A stretch of DNA of 64,000 nucleotides from Sphaerisporangium corydalis (GTDB lineage Bacteria; Actinomycetota; Actinomycetes; Streptosporangiales; Streptosporangiaceae). Under the pieces are notes generated by a model, which was not told the DNA's origin, made no database searches, and worked only from the letters and a program-made list of their open reading frames with translations. Below, piece after piece: positions 15,313 through 25,029 of the stretch. The stretch covers positions 112,951 through 176,950 of the forward strand of contig NZ_JANZYP010000009.1 in assembly GCF_025506355.1 (NCBI RefSeq). The letters are read 5' to 3'. The position numbers and the translations under genes were made by a program. Position 1 is the first letter of the stretch. Each line of letters starts with the position of its first letter.

Positions 15313-16230
15313 ATGCCTGATTCGCGCCGGGGTGTCCTGTATGGCATCGCCGCCTACGCCATGTGGGGCCTCTTCCCCCTCTACTGGCCGCTGCTGAAGC
15401 CCGCCGGGGCGGTGGAGATCCTCGCTCACCGCATGGTCTGGTCGCTGGTGGCGGTGATCGCCGTGCTCGCCGTACGACGCCACTGGTCCTGGTTCCGCGA
15501 GATGGCCGGGCAGCCCAGGAAGCTTCTCCTGCTCGCCCTGGCCGCCGTGGTCGTCTCGGTGAACTGGGGCGTCTACATCTACGCCGTGAACGCGGGCCAC
15601 GTGGTCGAGAGCGCGCTGGGGTACTTCATCAACCCGCTGGTGAGCGTGCTGTTCGGTGTGATGATCTTCCGGGAGCGGCTGCGCCCGTGGCAGTGGGCGG
15701 CCGTCGGGCTCGGCGCCCTGGCCGTCGTCGTGCTGACCGTGGACTACGGCCGGCCGCCGTGGATCGCCCTGGTGCTCGCCGTCAGCTTCGGCACCTACGG
15801 CCTGATCAAGAAGTCCGCGAACGTGGGCGCGGCCGAGAGCCTGACCGTCGAGACGCTGGTCCTCCTCGCCCCCGCGCTGGCGTATCTGATCTTCTTGCAG
15901 GCGCAGGGGACGTCGACGTTCGGGAACGAGGGGCCCGGCCATGCGGCGCTCCTCGTGGGCGCCGGTGTGGTCACCGCGATCCCGCTGATGTGCTTCACCG
16001 CCGCCGCCATCCGCGTCCCGCTGACGGTGATCGGACTCCTGCAGTACATCGCGCCGATCCTGCAGTTCCTGTGTGGCGTGCTGGTGGCCCACGAGACCAT
16101 GCCGCCGAGCCGCTGGGCCGGTTTCGCGATCATCTGGCTGGCCCTGGCCGTGTTCAGCTGGGAGGGCCTGCGCAACGCTCACACGACCCGGCGGGCCGCC
16201 GCCGGGACCCCGGCCCTCGAAACGGTCTGA
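15313..16230 (+). CDS. rarD: EamA/RarD family transporter
   Basis: A 305-residue inner-membrane protein with about ten transmembrane segments in two EamA repeats. It opens with the RarD-specific GVLYGIAAYAMWGLFPLYWP and carries NWGVYIYAVNAGHVVESALG and ALGYFINPLVSVLFG. RarD proteins belong to the drug/metabolite transporter superfamily; the substrate is unknown, although the E. coli homologue was named for chloramphenicol sensitivity. The start at ATG 15313 gives the usual RarD N-terminus. The gene is divergent from msrA. Confidence 0.92.
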   Translation: MPDSRRGVLYGIAAYAMWGLFPLYWPLLKPAGAVEILAHRMVWSLVAVIAVLAVRRHWSWFREMAGQPRKLLLLALAAVVVSVNWGVYIYAVNAGHVVESALGYFINPLVSVLFGVMIFRERLRPWQWAAVGLGALAVVVLTVDYGRPPWIALVLAVSFGTYGLIKKSANVGAAESLTVETLVLLAPALAYLIFLQAQGTSTFGNEGPGHAALLVGAGVVTAIPLMCFTAAAIRVPLTVIGLLQYIAPILQFLCGVLVAHETMPPSRWAGFAIIWLALAVFSWEGLRNAHTTRRAAAGTPALETV

Positions 16231-16407
16231 ACGCCGAGATCACGACCGACCTGACCCGTCTTGAGCCGCGGCATCGGGACCGGATACATCACGCAACGTA
16301 CGCGGGCGCCCGCGCGTACCCCCTCGGCCGTACGGCGGTCCTGTCCGAGCGGAGGACGACGGCGTCCTCGCGAGGCGGGAGCATCGACGGGAACCGAAGG
16401 AGTGACC

Positions 16408-17220
16408 ATGGCAGATCGCCTTTTTCGCTTCGGGATCGTCGCCGGGAGGGTGAAGGACGCCGGCCGGTGGACCGCTCTCGCCCGCCGCGCCGAGGACCTC
16501 GGATACGCCACCTTCCTGGCCCCTGACACCCTCGGCACGCTCCCCCCGCTGCTCGCGCTGAGCGCGGCGGCGGCCGCGACCACGTCCATCGGGCTGGGCA
16601 CGTTCGTGCTGGCCGCCCCGTACCGGCGTCCCGAGCAGCTCGCCTGGGAGGTCTCCGGGATGGGCTTCCTGTCGGGCGGGCGGTTCGAGCTCGGCCTCGG
16701 CGTCGGGCGGCCGGCGGCGGGTGAGGACGCGGCCCGGCTGGGCGTGCCGTTCGGGACGCCCGACCAGCGGATCAGGCAGCTCGAGGAGGCCCTACGCCAC
16801 GCACGCAAGTGGGCGGGTGCCGAACCGGCCCCGCGCGTCCTGATCGCGGCGTCGGGCGCCCGGATGCTGGGCTTCGCCGCCAGGAACGCCGACACCGTGG
16901 CCCTCGGCCTGCCGGCGACCACCACCGAGGACGGCCTGGCCGAGCCCGTGCGCCTGATCAAGCTGGCCAGCGACGACTTCGACCGCCTGGAGCTCAGCGC
17001 CGGCCTGCACGTGGTCGGCAACGAGATGCCGCCGTGGCTCGCCCAGCAGATCGGCGGCGACCTCCCGGCGGACTCGATCGCCGTGCTCGACGGGACCCCC
17101 CGGCAGATGGCCGACCGGCTGCTCCGCCGCCGGGACGCGCACCAGATCTCCTACATCACCGTGAACGCGATGTACGCCGACAAGCTGGCCTCCGTCGTGG
17201 AACTGCTCGCCGGAACCTGA
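16408..17220 (+). CDS. LLM-class (F420-dependent type) oxidoreductase
   Basis: A 270-residue luciferase-like monooxygenase-fold protein. ATG 16408 follows GAAGGAGTGACC. Typical motifs are LARRAEDLGYATFLAPD, IGLGTFVLAAPYRRPEQLAW, LSGGRFELGLGVGRPA and a C-terminal YITVNAMYADKLASVVELLAG. It is shorter than the common 300-350 residues and appears to lack part of the middle insertion. Actinobacterial members of this type (MSMEG F420 families) usually use coenzyme F420; the substrate cannot be told. It lies downstream of rarD by 177 bp and converges with the polyprenyl synthase gene. Confidence 0.85.
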   Translation: MADRLFRFGIVAGRVKDAGRWTALARRAEDLGYATFLAPDTLGTLPPLLALSAAAAATTSIGLGTFVLAAPYRRPEQLAWEVSGMGFLSGGRFELGLGVGRPAAGEDAARLGVPFGTPDQRIRQLEEALRHARKWAGAEPAPRVLIAASGARMLGFAARNADTVALGLPATTTEDGLAEPVRLIKLASDDFDRLELSAGLHVVGNEMPPWLAQQIGGDLPADSIAVLDGTPRQMADRLLRRRDAHQISYITVNAMYADKLASVVELLAGT

Positions 17221-17234
17221 CCCCCGCCGGGGAA

Positions 17235-18230
17235 TCAGCCGGAGCGGTCGGCCACGTAGTCGCACAGGGCCAGCAGGGCCGCGCGGGCCGGGATGTCGGG
17301 CAGGGCGGCGAGGTCGGCCCGTGCCCGGTCGACCCAGGACATCAGCTCGGCCCTGGCCCGCGCCATGGCCGGGTTGGCGCGCAGCAGCTCCACAGCCTCC
17401 TCCACGTCGCTCTCGGCGACCGGGCCGGACAGGAGCTCACGGAGCCGCGCGTCCGCCGGGGCGGTGGACGCCAGCACGTACAGCACCGGCAGCGTGCGGA
17501 CGCCTTCGCGCAGGTCGGTGCCGGGCGTCTTGCCGCTCTCCCCCGCCGACGAGGCGACGTCCAGCAGGTCGTCGCCGAGCTGCCAGGCGACGCCGATGGC
17601 CTCGCAGGCGTCGGTGAGCCGGGTGACGACGTCCCTGGACGCCCCGGCGAGCAGGGCGCCGAACCGGCCGGAAGTGGCGATCAGCGAGCCGGTCTTGTCG
17701 GCGAGCACGTCGAGGTAGTGCGTGACGTCGTCGACACCGGGCCGGGGGCCGATGGTCTCGCGGATCTGGCCCCGGACCAGCCGGGAGAACGTCTGGGCCT
17801 GGATGCGGACCAGCTCGGGGCCGAGGTCGGCGAGGATCTCGGAGGCCTGGGCGAACAGGTAGTCGCCGGTGAGGATGGCGACCGTGTTGTCCCACCGGGC
17901 GTTCGCGGACGGGGACCCCCGGCGGACCCGGGCCTCGTCCATGACGTCGTCGTGGTACAGGGTCGCGAGGTGGGTGAGCTCGATGACCACGGCCCCCGGT
18001 ACGACGCCGGGGGCGCCGGCGTCGCCGAAGTGCGACGCCAGCAGGACGATCATCGCGCGGAAGCGCTTGCCTCCGGCTTCGATGAGGTGCTTGGACGCCT
18101 CCGCGACGAAGGCGTCCTCACTGTCGGCGGAGGCGCGGAGCAGCTTCTCGACGGCGTCGAGGCCACTGGCGACATCCGCTGCCAGCCCTTCGTCGATGAA
18201 AGGCAGGTCGACTACGGGCGGCGCGGCCAT
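17235..18230 (-). CDS. Polyprenyl diphosphate synthase (long-chain, menaquinone side chain)
   Basis: A 331-residue trans-prenyltransferase. The two aspartate-rich motifs are D94-D95-x-x-D98 (LYHDDVMDE) and D221-D222-x-x-D225 (LGDDLLD), with GGKRFRAM at residue 53 binding isopentenyl diphosphate. It condenses IPP with allylic diphosphates to make the isoprenoid tail. The residues before the first motif are the small-large pattern ATLYHDD, which allows long products; the length cannot be fixed by eye. It follows nuoN by 12 bp as the last gene of the nuo operon, which points to menaquinone tail synthesis. Confidence 0.92.
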   Translation of the reverse strand: MAAPPVVDLPFIDEGLAADVASGLDAVEKLLRASADSEDAFVAEASKHLIEAGGKRFRAMIVLLASHFGDAGAPGVVPGAVVIELTHLATLYHDDVMDEARVRRGSPSANARWDNTVAILTGDYLFAQASEILADLGPELVRIQAQTFSRLVRGQIRETIGPRPGVDDVTHYLDVLADKTGSLIATSGRFGALLAGASRDVVTRLTDACEAIGVAWQLGDDLLDVASSAGESGKTPGTDLREGVRTLPVLYVLASTAPADARLRELLSGPVAESDVEEAVELLRANPAMARARAELMSWVDRARADLAALPDIPARAALLALCDYVADRSG

Positions 18231-18242
18231 GAAGTGTTGCTC

Positions 18243-19820
18243 CTAACGGACGAACAGCGACTGCGCAGCCGTGTGCGCGAGGTCGAGCACCGGCTGGGGG
18301 AAGACTCCGAGAACTACCGTAGCCGCAGCCGAAACCGTGACCACAGCCGCGGTACCCATGCTCGGCACCGCGATGGTGGGTCCCTCGGGCGCCGGGTCGC
18401 TGAAGAACATCAGGACGATCACGCGGACGTAGAAGAACGCCGCCATGGCGGACGTCACCACACCCACGATGACCAGCTGAACCGCTCCTCCGGCGACGGC
18501 GGCGGCGAAGACCGCGTACTTGCCGAAGAACCCGGAGGTGAGCGGGATGCCGGCGAAGGCGAGCAGGAAGAGCGCGAAGATCCCGGCCAGGACGGGCGAC
18601 CGCTTGCCGAGCCCGGCCCAGCGGGACAGGTGCCCGGCCTCGCCTCCGGCGTCGCGGATCATGGTGACGACCGCGAAGGCGCCGACCGTGGCGAAGCCGT
18701 AGGCCACCAGGTAGAACAGGATGCCGGCGAGCGCGCCGGCGTTCTGCGCCTCCTTGCCGGTGGCGACCACGGCGGTGAGCAGGAAGCCGGTGTGCGCGAT
18801 CGACGAGTAGGCGAGCATGCGCTTGATGTCGGTCTGGGTGATCGCGAGGATCGCGCCGACGACCATCGTGAGGATGGCGACGGCCCACAGCACCGGGGTC
18901 CACTGGGCGTCGAGGTTGCCGAGCGCGACCCAGAAGACCCGCAGCAGCGCGCCGAACGCGGCGATCAGCGTGCCGGAGGCCATCAGGGCGGTGATCGGGG
19001 TCGGCGCCCCCTGGTACACGTCGGGCTTCCAGGCCTGGAACGGAGCCGCGCCGATCTTGAACAGCAGGCCGACGCCGAGCATCCCGGCGCCCATGTACAG
19101 CAGGCTGTCCTGGCCGCCGACGGTGCCGAGGGCCTTCTCGATGCCGCCGAGGTCGACCGTGCCGGCGAAGCCGTACAGCAGGGCCGTGCCGTACAGGAAG
19201 AACGCCGAGGAGAAGGCGCCGAGCAGGAAGTACTTCATCGCCGCCTCCTGCGAGAGCAGGCGGCGACGGCGGGCCAGGCCGCACAGCAGGTACAGCGGCA
19301 GCGACATGACCTCGAGGGCGACGAACATGATCAGCAGGTCGTTCGAGGCGGGGAACAGCATCATGCCGCCGACGGCGAACAGCACCAGGGGGTAGATCTC
19401 GGTGTGGGCGCCGCCCTGGGAGATCGCCTGGTCCTCCTCGGCGCTGCCGGGGACGGCCGCGGCCTGCGCGACGAACTGGTCGTCGTCGTTGATCAGCAGC
19501 ACGCTGACGACGGCGAGCAGCAGGATGGCGCCCCAGATGAACAGGGACGGCCCGTCGACCGCGACGGCGCCCATGGCGGCGGCGTTGCGCACGCCCTGGA
19601 AGCCCTCCCAGACCGTCAGCGCGAACGCGCCGATCAGGGACAGGACGGTGATGGGCATCTGGATGGACTTGCGCAGGTACTTCGGGGTGAACGCCTCGAC
19701 GAGCACGCCGACGATGGCCGCGCCGAAGACCAGGAGCATCGGCGCGAGCTGCCCGTACTCGATCGTCGGCGACGGGATGGGAGTCGGCGCGCCGAGGACG
19801 GCGGTGGCGAGCATGCTCAC
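18243..19820 (-). CDS. nuoN: NADH-quinone oxidoreductase subunit N
   Basis: A 525-residue antiporter-like membrane subunit of complex I with about 14 transmembrane helices. It takes part in proton translocation. The conserved proton-channel segment shows QTDIKRMLAYSSIAHTGFLL and the LAFAGIPLTSGFFGKYAVF motif near residue 420. It overlaps the end of nuoM by 4 bp. It is the last of the 14 nuo genes and is followed by the polyprenyl synthase. Confidence 0.96.
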   Translation of the reverse strand: MSMLATAVLGAPTPIPSPTIEYGQLAPMLLVFGAAIVGVLVEAFTPKYLRKSIQMPITVLSLIGAFALTVWEGFQGVRNAAAMGAVAVDGPSLFIWGAILLLAVVSVLLINDDDQFVAQAAAVPGSAEEDQAISQGGAHTEIYPLVLFAVGGMMLFPASNDLLIMFVALEVMSLPLYLLCGLARRRRLLSQEAAMKYFLLGAFSSAFFLYGTALLYGFAGTVDLGGIEKALGTVGGQDSLLYMGAGMLGVGLLFKIGAAPFQAWKPDVYQGAPTPITALMASGTLIAAFGALLRVFWVALGNLDAQWTPVLWAVAILTMVVGAILAITQTDIKRMLAYSSIAHTGFLLTAVVATGKEAQNAGALAGILFYLVAYGFATVGAFAVVTMIRDAGGEAGHLSRWAGLGKRSPVLAGIFALFLLAFAGIPLTSGFFGKYAVFAAAVAGGAVQLVIVGVVTSAMAAFFYVRVIVLMFFSDPAPEGPTIAVPSMGTAAVVTVSAAATVVLGVFPQPVLDLAHTAAQSLFVR

Positions 19821-21346
19821 TGGCCTGGCCCCTTCTTCTCAGCGGTGGCGGGTACGGCGGGGGTGAACTGCGGCGCCTGCACGCTGGTCAGGGTCTGCTC
19901 GACCGCCGGGTTGATCACGTTGAGCAGCGGGGCGGGGAAGAACCCGAAGCCGATGAGCAGCGCGATGAGCGGGGCGACCACGAACTTCTCGCGGAGGTTC
20001 AGGTCGGGCATGGCCTTGACCTTCTCGGCCGTCGGCCCGGTCATCATCCGCTGGTACATCCACAGGATGTAGACGGCGGCGAGGACCATGCCCGACAGGG
20101 CGATGACACCGGGGACGGCGTACCGCTGGAAGGTTCCGATCAGGACGAGGAACTCGCTCACGAAGGTCGACAGGCCCGGCAGCGACAGCGACGACAGGCC
20201 GGCGATCAGGAACGTGCCCGCGAGTATCGGGGCGACCTTGCGCACGCCTCCGTAGTCCTCGATGTACTGCGAACCCCGGCGGTTGATCAGGAACCCGGCG
20301 AGCAGGAACAGCGCGCCGGTCGAGAAGCCGTGGTTGACCATGTAGAGCGTCGCGCCCGACCCCGCGTTGGCGGTCATCGCGAACACGCCCATGGTGATGA
20401 AGCCGAAGTGCGAGATCGACGTGTAGGCGATGAGCCGTTTCATGTCGGTCTGCCCGATGGCCACGATCGCGCCGTACACGATGCCGATGACGCTGAGCGT
20501 GATCACCAGCGGGGTGAAGAACTTGGCGGCGTCGGGGAACAGCTCCAGGCAGAAGCGGAGCATGCCGTAGGTGCCGACCTTGTCGAGCACGCCGACGAGC
20601 AGGACGGCCGCGCCGGCGGGCGCCTGGGCGGCGGCGTCGGGCAGCCAGGTGTGGAACGGCCACAGCGGGGCCTTGACGGCGAAGGCGATGAAGAACCCGA
20701 GGAACAGCCACTTCTGCGTGGCCGGGTCCTTGATGACCCCGATCAGCTCGGGCTGCAGGAACGTGCCCTTGCCGGCGACGGTGTACAGCGCGATGACGGC
20801 CACCAGCATGAGCAGGCCGCCGAACAGCGAGTACAGCAGGAACTTGACGGCCGCGTAGGACCGCTGGGCTCCGCCGTAGGACCCGATCATGAAGTACATC
20901 GGGATGAGCATCGCTTCGAAGAAGACGTAGAACAGGAAGATGTCGGTCGCCGCGAAGACGCCGATCATCATCGCCTCCAGCACCAGGATCAGCGCGAAGT
21001 ACGTCTTGACCGATCGCTTGGCCTCGGGCTGGTCGGCGTCGTGCCAGGAGGCCAGCACGACGATCGGCACGAGCACCACCGCCAGCGCGATCAGCACCAG
21101 GGCGATGCCGTCGACGGCGACCGCGTAGTGGACGCCGAACGACGGGATCCAGGAGTGGACCTCGCTGAACTGGTCACGTGGCCCGGACGGGTCGAACTGG
21201 GACGCCATGACCAGCGTGAGCGCCAGCACGACGAGCGAGACCGCGAGCGTGAGCTGCTTGGCGAGCTTGGCGTTGCCCTTGGGCACCGCCGCCACCGCCA
21301 GCGCGCCCACCACGGGCACGCCCATCAATATCGAGAGCCAGGGCAT
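19817..21346 (-). CDS. nuoM: NADH-quinone oxidoreductase subunit M
   Basis: A 509-residue antiporter-like membrane subunit. The start at ATG 21346 ([18 protein letters not shown]) overlaps the nuoL stop by one base (TGATG) and gives the usual N-terminus; the frame is open upstream but overlaps nuoL. Conserved: EAMLIPMYFMIGSYGG, QTDMKRLIAYTSISHFGFIT, and SLPGLSTFVSEFLVL. It conducts protons in the membrane arm. Confidence 0.96.
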   Translation of the reverse strand: MPWLSILMGVPVVGALAVAAVPKGNAKLAKQLTLAVSLVVLALTLVMASQFDPSGPRDQFSEVHSWIPSFGVHYAVAVDGIALVLIALAVVLVPIVVLASWHDADQPEAKRSVKTYFALILVLEAMMIGVFAATDIFLFYVFFEAMLIPMYFMIGSYGGAQRSYAAVKFLLYSLFGGLLMLVAVIALYTVAGKGTFLQPELIGVIKDPATQKWLFLGFFIAFAVKAPLWPFHTWLPDAAAQAPAGAAVLLVGVLDKVGTYGMLRFCLELFPDAAKFFTPLVITLSVIGIVYGAIVAIGQTDMKRLIAYTSISHFGFITMGVFAMTANAGSGATLYMVNHGFSTGALFLLAGFLINRRGSQYIEDYGGVRKVAPILAGTFLIAGLSSLSLPGLSTFVSEFLVLIGTFQRYAVPGVIALSGMVLAAVYILWMYQRMMTGPTAEKVKAMPDLNLREKFVVAPLIALLIGFGFFPAPLLNVINPAVEQTLTSVQAPQFTPAVPATAEKKGPGQ

Positions 21347-23259
21347 CACAGGTTCCCTACGACGAACCATGCGCCGACCAGAAGGGCGGCGCCGAAGAAT
21401 ATCGACAAGGCGTACGACCGGACGAAACCGGTCTGGACGCGGCGCAGGCGGCCGGACGTGCCGCCGATCAGCGCCGCCAGGCCGTTCACCAGGCCGTCGA
21501 CGCCGCGGTTGTCGAAGAACACCGCGAGGCGGGTCAGCCACTGGCCGGGGCGCATGAACAGCGCCTCGTTCAGCGCGTCGCCGTACAGGTCACGACGGGC
21601 GAAGACGGTGAGGAACGACCCGCGTGGCGCGACCGCCGGGACCGCGGACCTGCCGTACTTGAGCCAGGCGTACACGACGCCGACCGCGACCAGCGCGAGG
21701 GTCACCAGGCCGGTGAGGCTGAACGGCTGGAAGCTCGGCATCTCCTCGGGGCGGCCGACCGCGGGCGCGAGGAACTCCATGAAGCGGTTGCCCGCGATGA
21801 GGAACGCGCCGCCGAAGACCGACCCGATCGACAGGATGATCAGCGGCCACGTCATGACGGCGGGCGACTCGTGCGGGTGAGCGTCCTTGTCCCAGCGGCG
21901 CTCGCCGTGGAAGGTCATGAAGAACACGCGCGACATGTAGAAGCCGGTGATGCCGGCGCCGGCGACGGCCAGCCAGCCGAGGATCGCGTTGTGCTCCATC
22001 GCGGTCTCGATGATGCCGTCCTTGGTCCAGTAACCGGACAGCAGCGGGAAGCCGATGATCGCGAGGTAGCCGAGCCCGAAGGTGATCCACGTGATCTTCA
22101 TGACGGAGGCCAGGCCCCCGTACTTGCGCATGTCGACCTCGTCGTTCATGGCGTGCATGACCGAGCCGGCGCCGAGGAACATGGAGGCCTTGAAGAAGCC
22201 GTGCGCGATGAGGTGCGCGATGGCGAAGGCGTACCCGACCGGGCCGAGGCCCGCGGCGAGCATCATGTACCCGATCTGCGACATCGTGGACCCGGCCAGG
22301 GCCTTCTTGATGTCGTCCTTGGCGGTACCGATGATCGCACCGGCGAGCAGGGTGGCCACGCCGACGATCGTCACGACGAGCTGGGCGGTCGGGGCGCCCT
22401 CGAAGATCGCGCCGGAGCGGACCACGAGGTAGACGCCCGCGGTGACCATGGTGGCCGCGTGGATGAGGGCCGAGACCGGGGTCGGGCCCTCCATCGCGTC
22501 CAGGAGCCAGGACTGCAGCGGGAGCTGGGCCGACTTGCCGCACGCGCCGACCAGCAGCGCGAGGCCGATCAGCGTCAGCGTGCCCTGCGACGCCTGCGAG
22601 GCGTGGGAGAAGATCGGGCCGAAGCTCAGGGTGCCGAACGTCGTGAAGATCACGAAGATGCCGAGGGCGAGGCCCATGTCACCGACGCGGTTGACGACGA
22701 ACGCCTTCTTGGCCGCCGCGGCGGCCGAGGGCTTGTGCTGCCAGAAGCCGATCAGCAGGTAGGACGCGAGACCCACGCCCTCCCAGCCGATGTACAGGCC
22801 GAGGTAGTTGTCCGACAGCACCAGCAGGAGCATGGCCGCGACGAAGAGGTTCAGGTAGGCGAAGAACCGCCGCCGGTCCGGGTCGTGCGCCATGTAGCCG
22901 ATCGAGTAGATGTGGATCAGCGATCCGACACCGGTGATCAGCAGGGCGAACGAGATCGACAACGGGTCCAGCAGCAGGCCCAGTTTGACGTCGACGGTGC
23001 CGGCCGGGAGGAACTCGTACAGTTGCACGAGCCGGCGGCGCTGGTCGGCGCCGAGGCCCAGCAGCTCGAAGAACACGAGCGCTGCGACCACGAACGACGC
23101 CAGCGACATGGCGACGCCGAGGAAGTGGCCCCAGCGGTCGGAGCGGCGGCCGCCCAGCAGGAGGATCGCGGCGCCCAGCAAGGGCAGGACGATCGTCAGC
23201 CAGGAGACGCCGATCACTCCACCGGAGTGCTGGACGATCTCAGCGGGTTCCACGGCCAC
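21346..23259 (-). CDS. nuoL: NADH-quinone oxidoreductase subunit L
   Basis: A 637-residue distal antiporter-like subunit with about 16 helices and the lateral amphipathic helix region at its C-terminus. Motifs: [56 protein letters not shown], and [24 protein letters not shown] start at 23259 or 23253 is possible; the second has GAGG at good spacing, while the first sits 3 bp after the nuoK stop. Proton pumping in complex I. Confidence 0.95.
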   Translation of the reverse strand: MAVEPAEIVQHSGGVIGVSWLTIVLPLLGAAILLLGGRRSDRWGHFLGVAMSLASFVVAALVFFELLGLGADQRRRLVQLYEFLPAGTVDVKLGLLLDPLSISFALLITGVGSLIHIYSIGYMAHDPDRRRFFAYLNLFVAAMLLLVLSDNYLGLYIGWEGVGLASYLLIGFWQHKPSAAAAAKKAFVVNRVGDMGLALGIFVIFTTFGTLSFGPIFSHASQASQGTLTLIGLALLVGACGKSAQLPLQSWLLDAMEGPTPVSALIHAATMVTAGVYLVVRSGAIFEGAPTAQLVVTIVGVATLLAGAIIGTAKDDIKKALAGSTMSQIGYMMLAAGLGPVGYAFAIAHLIAHGFFKASMFLGAGSVMHAMNDEVDMRKYGGLASVMKITWITFGLGYLAIIGFPLLSGYWTKDGIIETAMEHNAILGWLAVAGAGITGFYMSRVFFMTFHGERRWDKDAHPHESPAVMTWPLIILSIGSVFGGAFLIAGNRFMEFLAPAVGRPEEMPSFQPFSLTGLVTLALVAVGVVYAWLKYGRSAVPAVAPRGSFLTVFARRDLYGDALNEALFMRPGQWLTRLAVFFDNRGVDGLVNGLAALIGGTSGRLRRVQTGFVRSYALSIFFGAALLVGAWFVVGNL

Positions 23260-23262
23260 CTC

Positions 23263-23559
23263 TTAGTACTTCAGCAGGTTGGCGTCGTCCACCGACGCGG
23301 ACCTGCGGGTTCGGAAGATCGTCACGATGATCGCGAGACCCACGACGACCTCGGCGGCGGCCACGATCATCACGAAGAACGCGATGATCTGACCTTCGAG
23401 GTTGCCGTGCTGGCGGGCGAACGTGACGAAAGCCAGGTTGCACGCGTTGAGCATCAGCTCGACGCACATGAACACGACGATCGCGTTGCGGCGCACGAGC
23501 ACGCCCACGCCGCCGATGGCGAACAGCAGCGCGGAGAGCACCAGGTAGTGGGTGGTCAC
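23263..23559 (-). CDS. nuoK: NADH-quinone oxidoreductase subunit K
   Basis: A 98-residue protein with three transmembrane helices, the normal size. The membrane glutamates needed for coupling are visible in [14 protein letters not shown] and in [14 protein letters not shown]. Its ATG overlaps the nuoJ stop by 4 bp. Confidence 0.96.
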   Translation of the reverse strand: MTTHYLVLSALLFAIGGVGVLVRRNAIVVFMCVELMLNACNLAFVTFARQHGNLEGQIIAFFVMIVAAAEVVVGLAIIVTIFRTRRSASVDDANLLKY

Positions 23560-24521
23560 TTGCCTTCCTCCTCGACGGGGTGCTCGGCGGCCCGGCCGGC
23601 GGTCTGGGCGACCTTCGGCTTGTCCTCCGCGTCACCCAGGACCTCGGGCTCACTGAAGCCTTCGGACCGGCCTCCGCCCTCGGGCTCGCCGAGGCCCTCG
23701 GACCGGCTCGGGCTCCCGGGCTCCTCGGCGACGGCCTGGACGACCTTCGGCGAGGGCGAGGTGCCGCCTGAGCCGGAGGCGACGTTCCTGATCGCCTGCG
23801 CGAGCCGGGGGTTGTCCGGCAGCCGGCCGCCCTCGACGTCGTGACGGGCGATGACCCGGTTGACCGACAGCTCGGAGACCGAGCCGTCCGGCAGCAGCGC
23901 CGGCATGTCGATCGCGTTGTGCCGGGCGTAGGTGCCGGGGCCGGGCAGCGGGGTGGGGTGATCGCCGAGGAACCGCGCGCGCGACAGGTCCTTCTGCGTC
24001 GCCTTGGGCGCGCTGCGCTCGCGGTGGGCCAGCACCATCGCGCCGAGCGCGGCGGTGATCAGCAGGGCGGAGGTGACCTCGAACGCGAAGACGTAGCGCG
24101 TGAAGATCAGCCTGGCCAGCGCGGGGACGTTGCCGCCGTCGGCGGTCACCGCCCCCGACAGCCCGGCCGGGTCGCCGATGACCGCGTTGCCGATGCCGAC
24201 CGCCAGCAGGACGGCGAAGCCGAGCCCGGCGACGACCGCCCAGAAGCGCTGGCCCCTGATCGTCTCCACGAGCGAGTCGGAGGAGTCGACGCCGACGAGC
24301 ATCAGCACGAACAGGAACAGCATCATGACCGCGCCGGTGTAGACGATGATCTGCACCACGGCGAGGAACGGCGCGTCCTGCACGGCGTAGAGCACCGCCA
24401 GCGAGAGCATCACCACGCCCAGCATCAGCGCGGAGTACACCGCCTTGCGGCTGAAGACGAGTCCGAGCGCCGCGACCACCGAGACGACGGCCAGCACCCA
24501 GAACGTGATCGTTTCACCCAT
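23556..24521 (-). CDS. nuoJ: NADH-quinone oxidoreductase subunit J with long acidic C-terminal tail
   Basis: A 321-residue protein. ATG 24521 ([20 protein letters not shown]) overlaps nuoI by 8 bp. The first 170 residues hold the five transmembrane helices of NuoJ, including the conserved [17 protein letters not shown] helix. The remaining about 150 residues are an unusual cytoplasmic extension. It first contains a proline-rich block ([20 protein letters not shown]), then a low-complexity tail rich in E, G, P and S ([20 protein letters not shown]). The family is usually 160-270 residues, so the tail is an add-on of unknown role. Confidence 0.95.
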   Translation of the reverse strand: MGETITFWVLAVVSVVAALGLVFSRKAVYSALMLGVVMLSLAVLYAVQDAPFLAVVQIIVYTGAVMMLFLFVLMLVGVDSSDSLVETIRGQRFWAVVAGLGFAVLLAVGIGNAVIGDPAGLSGAVTADGGNVPALARLIFTRYVFAFEVTSALLITAALGAMVLAHRERSAPKATQKDLSRARFLGDHPTPLPGPGTYARHNAIDMPALLPDGSVSELSVNRVIARHDVEGGRLPDNPRLAQAIRNVASGSGGTSPSPKVVQAVAEEPGSPSRSEGLGEPEGGGRSEGFSEPEVLGDAEDKPKVAQTAGRAAEHPVEEEGK

Positions 24522-25029
24522 TGCTACGGCCCAACCGGTAGTAGTCCTCTTCGGTCTCGCCGAGGCGCATGGAGTGCGGCGGCGCCTCCATCCCAGGGCC
24601 CAGCGGCGCGAGCAGCATCTCCTTGGTGTAGATGAGGCTCTCACGGCTGGTGTCCGCGAGCTCGTACTCGTTGGTCATCGTGAGCGCGCGTGTCGGGCAC
24701 GCCTCGATGCACAGGCCGCACAGGATGCACCGCAAGTAGTTGATCTGGTACGTCCTGCCGTACCGCTCGCCCGGGGAGAAGCGCTCCTCGTCGGTGTTGT
24801 CGGCACCTTCCACGAAGATCGCGTCCGCCGGGCAGGCCCAGGCGCACAGCTCGCACCCGACGCACTTCTCCAGCCCGTCCGGCCACCGGTTGAGCTGGTG
24901 ACGGCCGTGGAACCGAGGCGCGGTGGGCCGCTTCTCCTCGGGGTAGTTGACCGTCACCGGCTTCTTGAACATGTGGTGGAAGGTGACGCCGAAACCCTTT
25001 ACCGGGTTCAGGAAATCAGTTAGTCCCAC
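24514..25029 (-). CDS. nuoI: NADH-quinone oxidoreductase subunit I
   Basis: A 171-residue ferredoxin-like subunit carrying clusters N6a and N6b: [12 protein letters not shown] and [12 protein letters not shown], each with its distal CP cysteine. I chose GTG 25029 because GGAGG lies 6 bp upstream and the product starts [20 protein letters not shown], as in homologues. The frame is open farther upstream but would overlap nuoH extensively. It connects the peripheral arm to the quinone site. Confidence 0.95.
   Translation of the reverse strand: MGLTDFLNPVKGFGVTFHHMFKKPVTVNYPEEKRPTAPRFHGRHQLNRWPDGLEKCVGCELCAWACPADAIFVEGADNTDEERFSPGERYGRTYQINYLRCILCGLCIEACPTRALTMTNEYELADTSRESLIYTKEMLLAPLGPGMEAPPHSMRLGETEEDYYRLGRSNG

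Noticed and set aside
16809..20072. 1087-codon plus-strand open frame and similar long frames opposite the nuo genes
   Set aside because: They are antisense to the LLM, polyprenyl synthase and nuo genes and have shadow composition (long G/D/H/R/Q runs).
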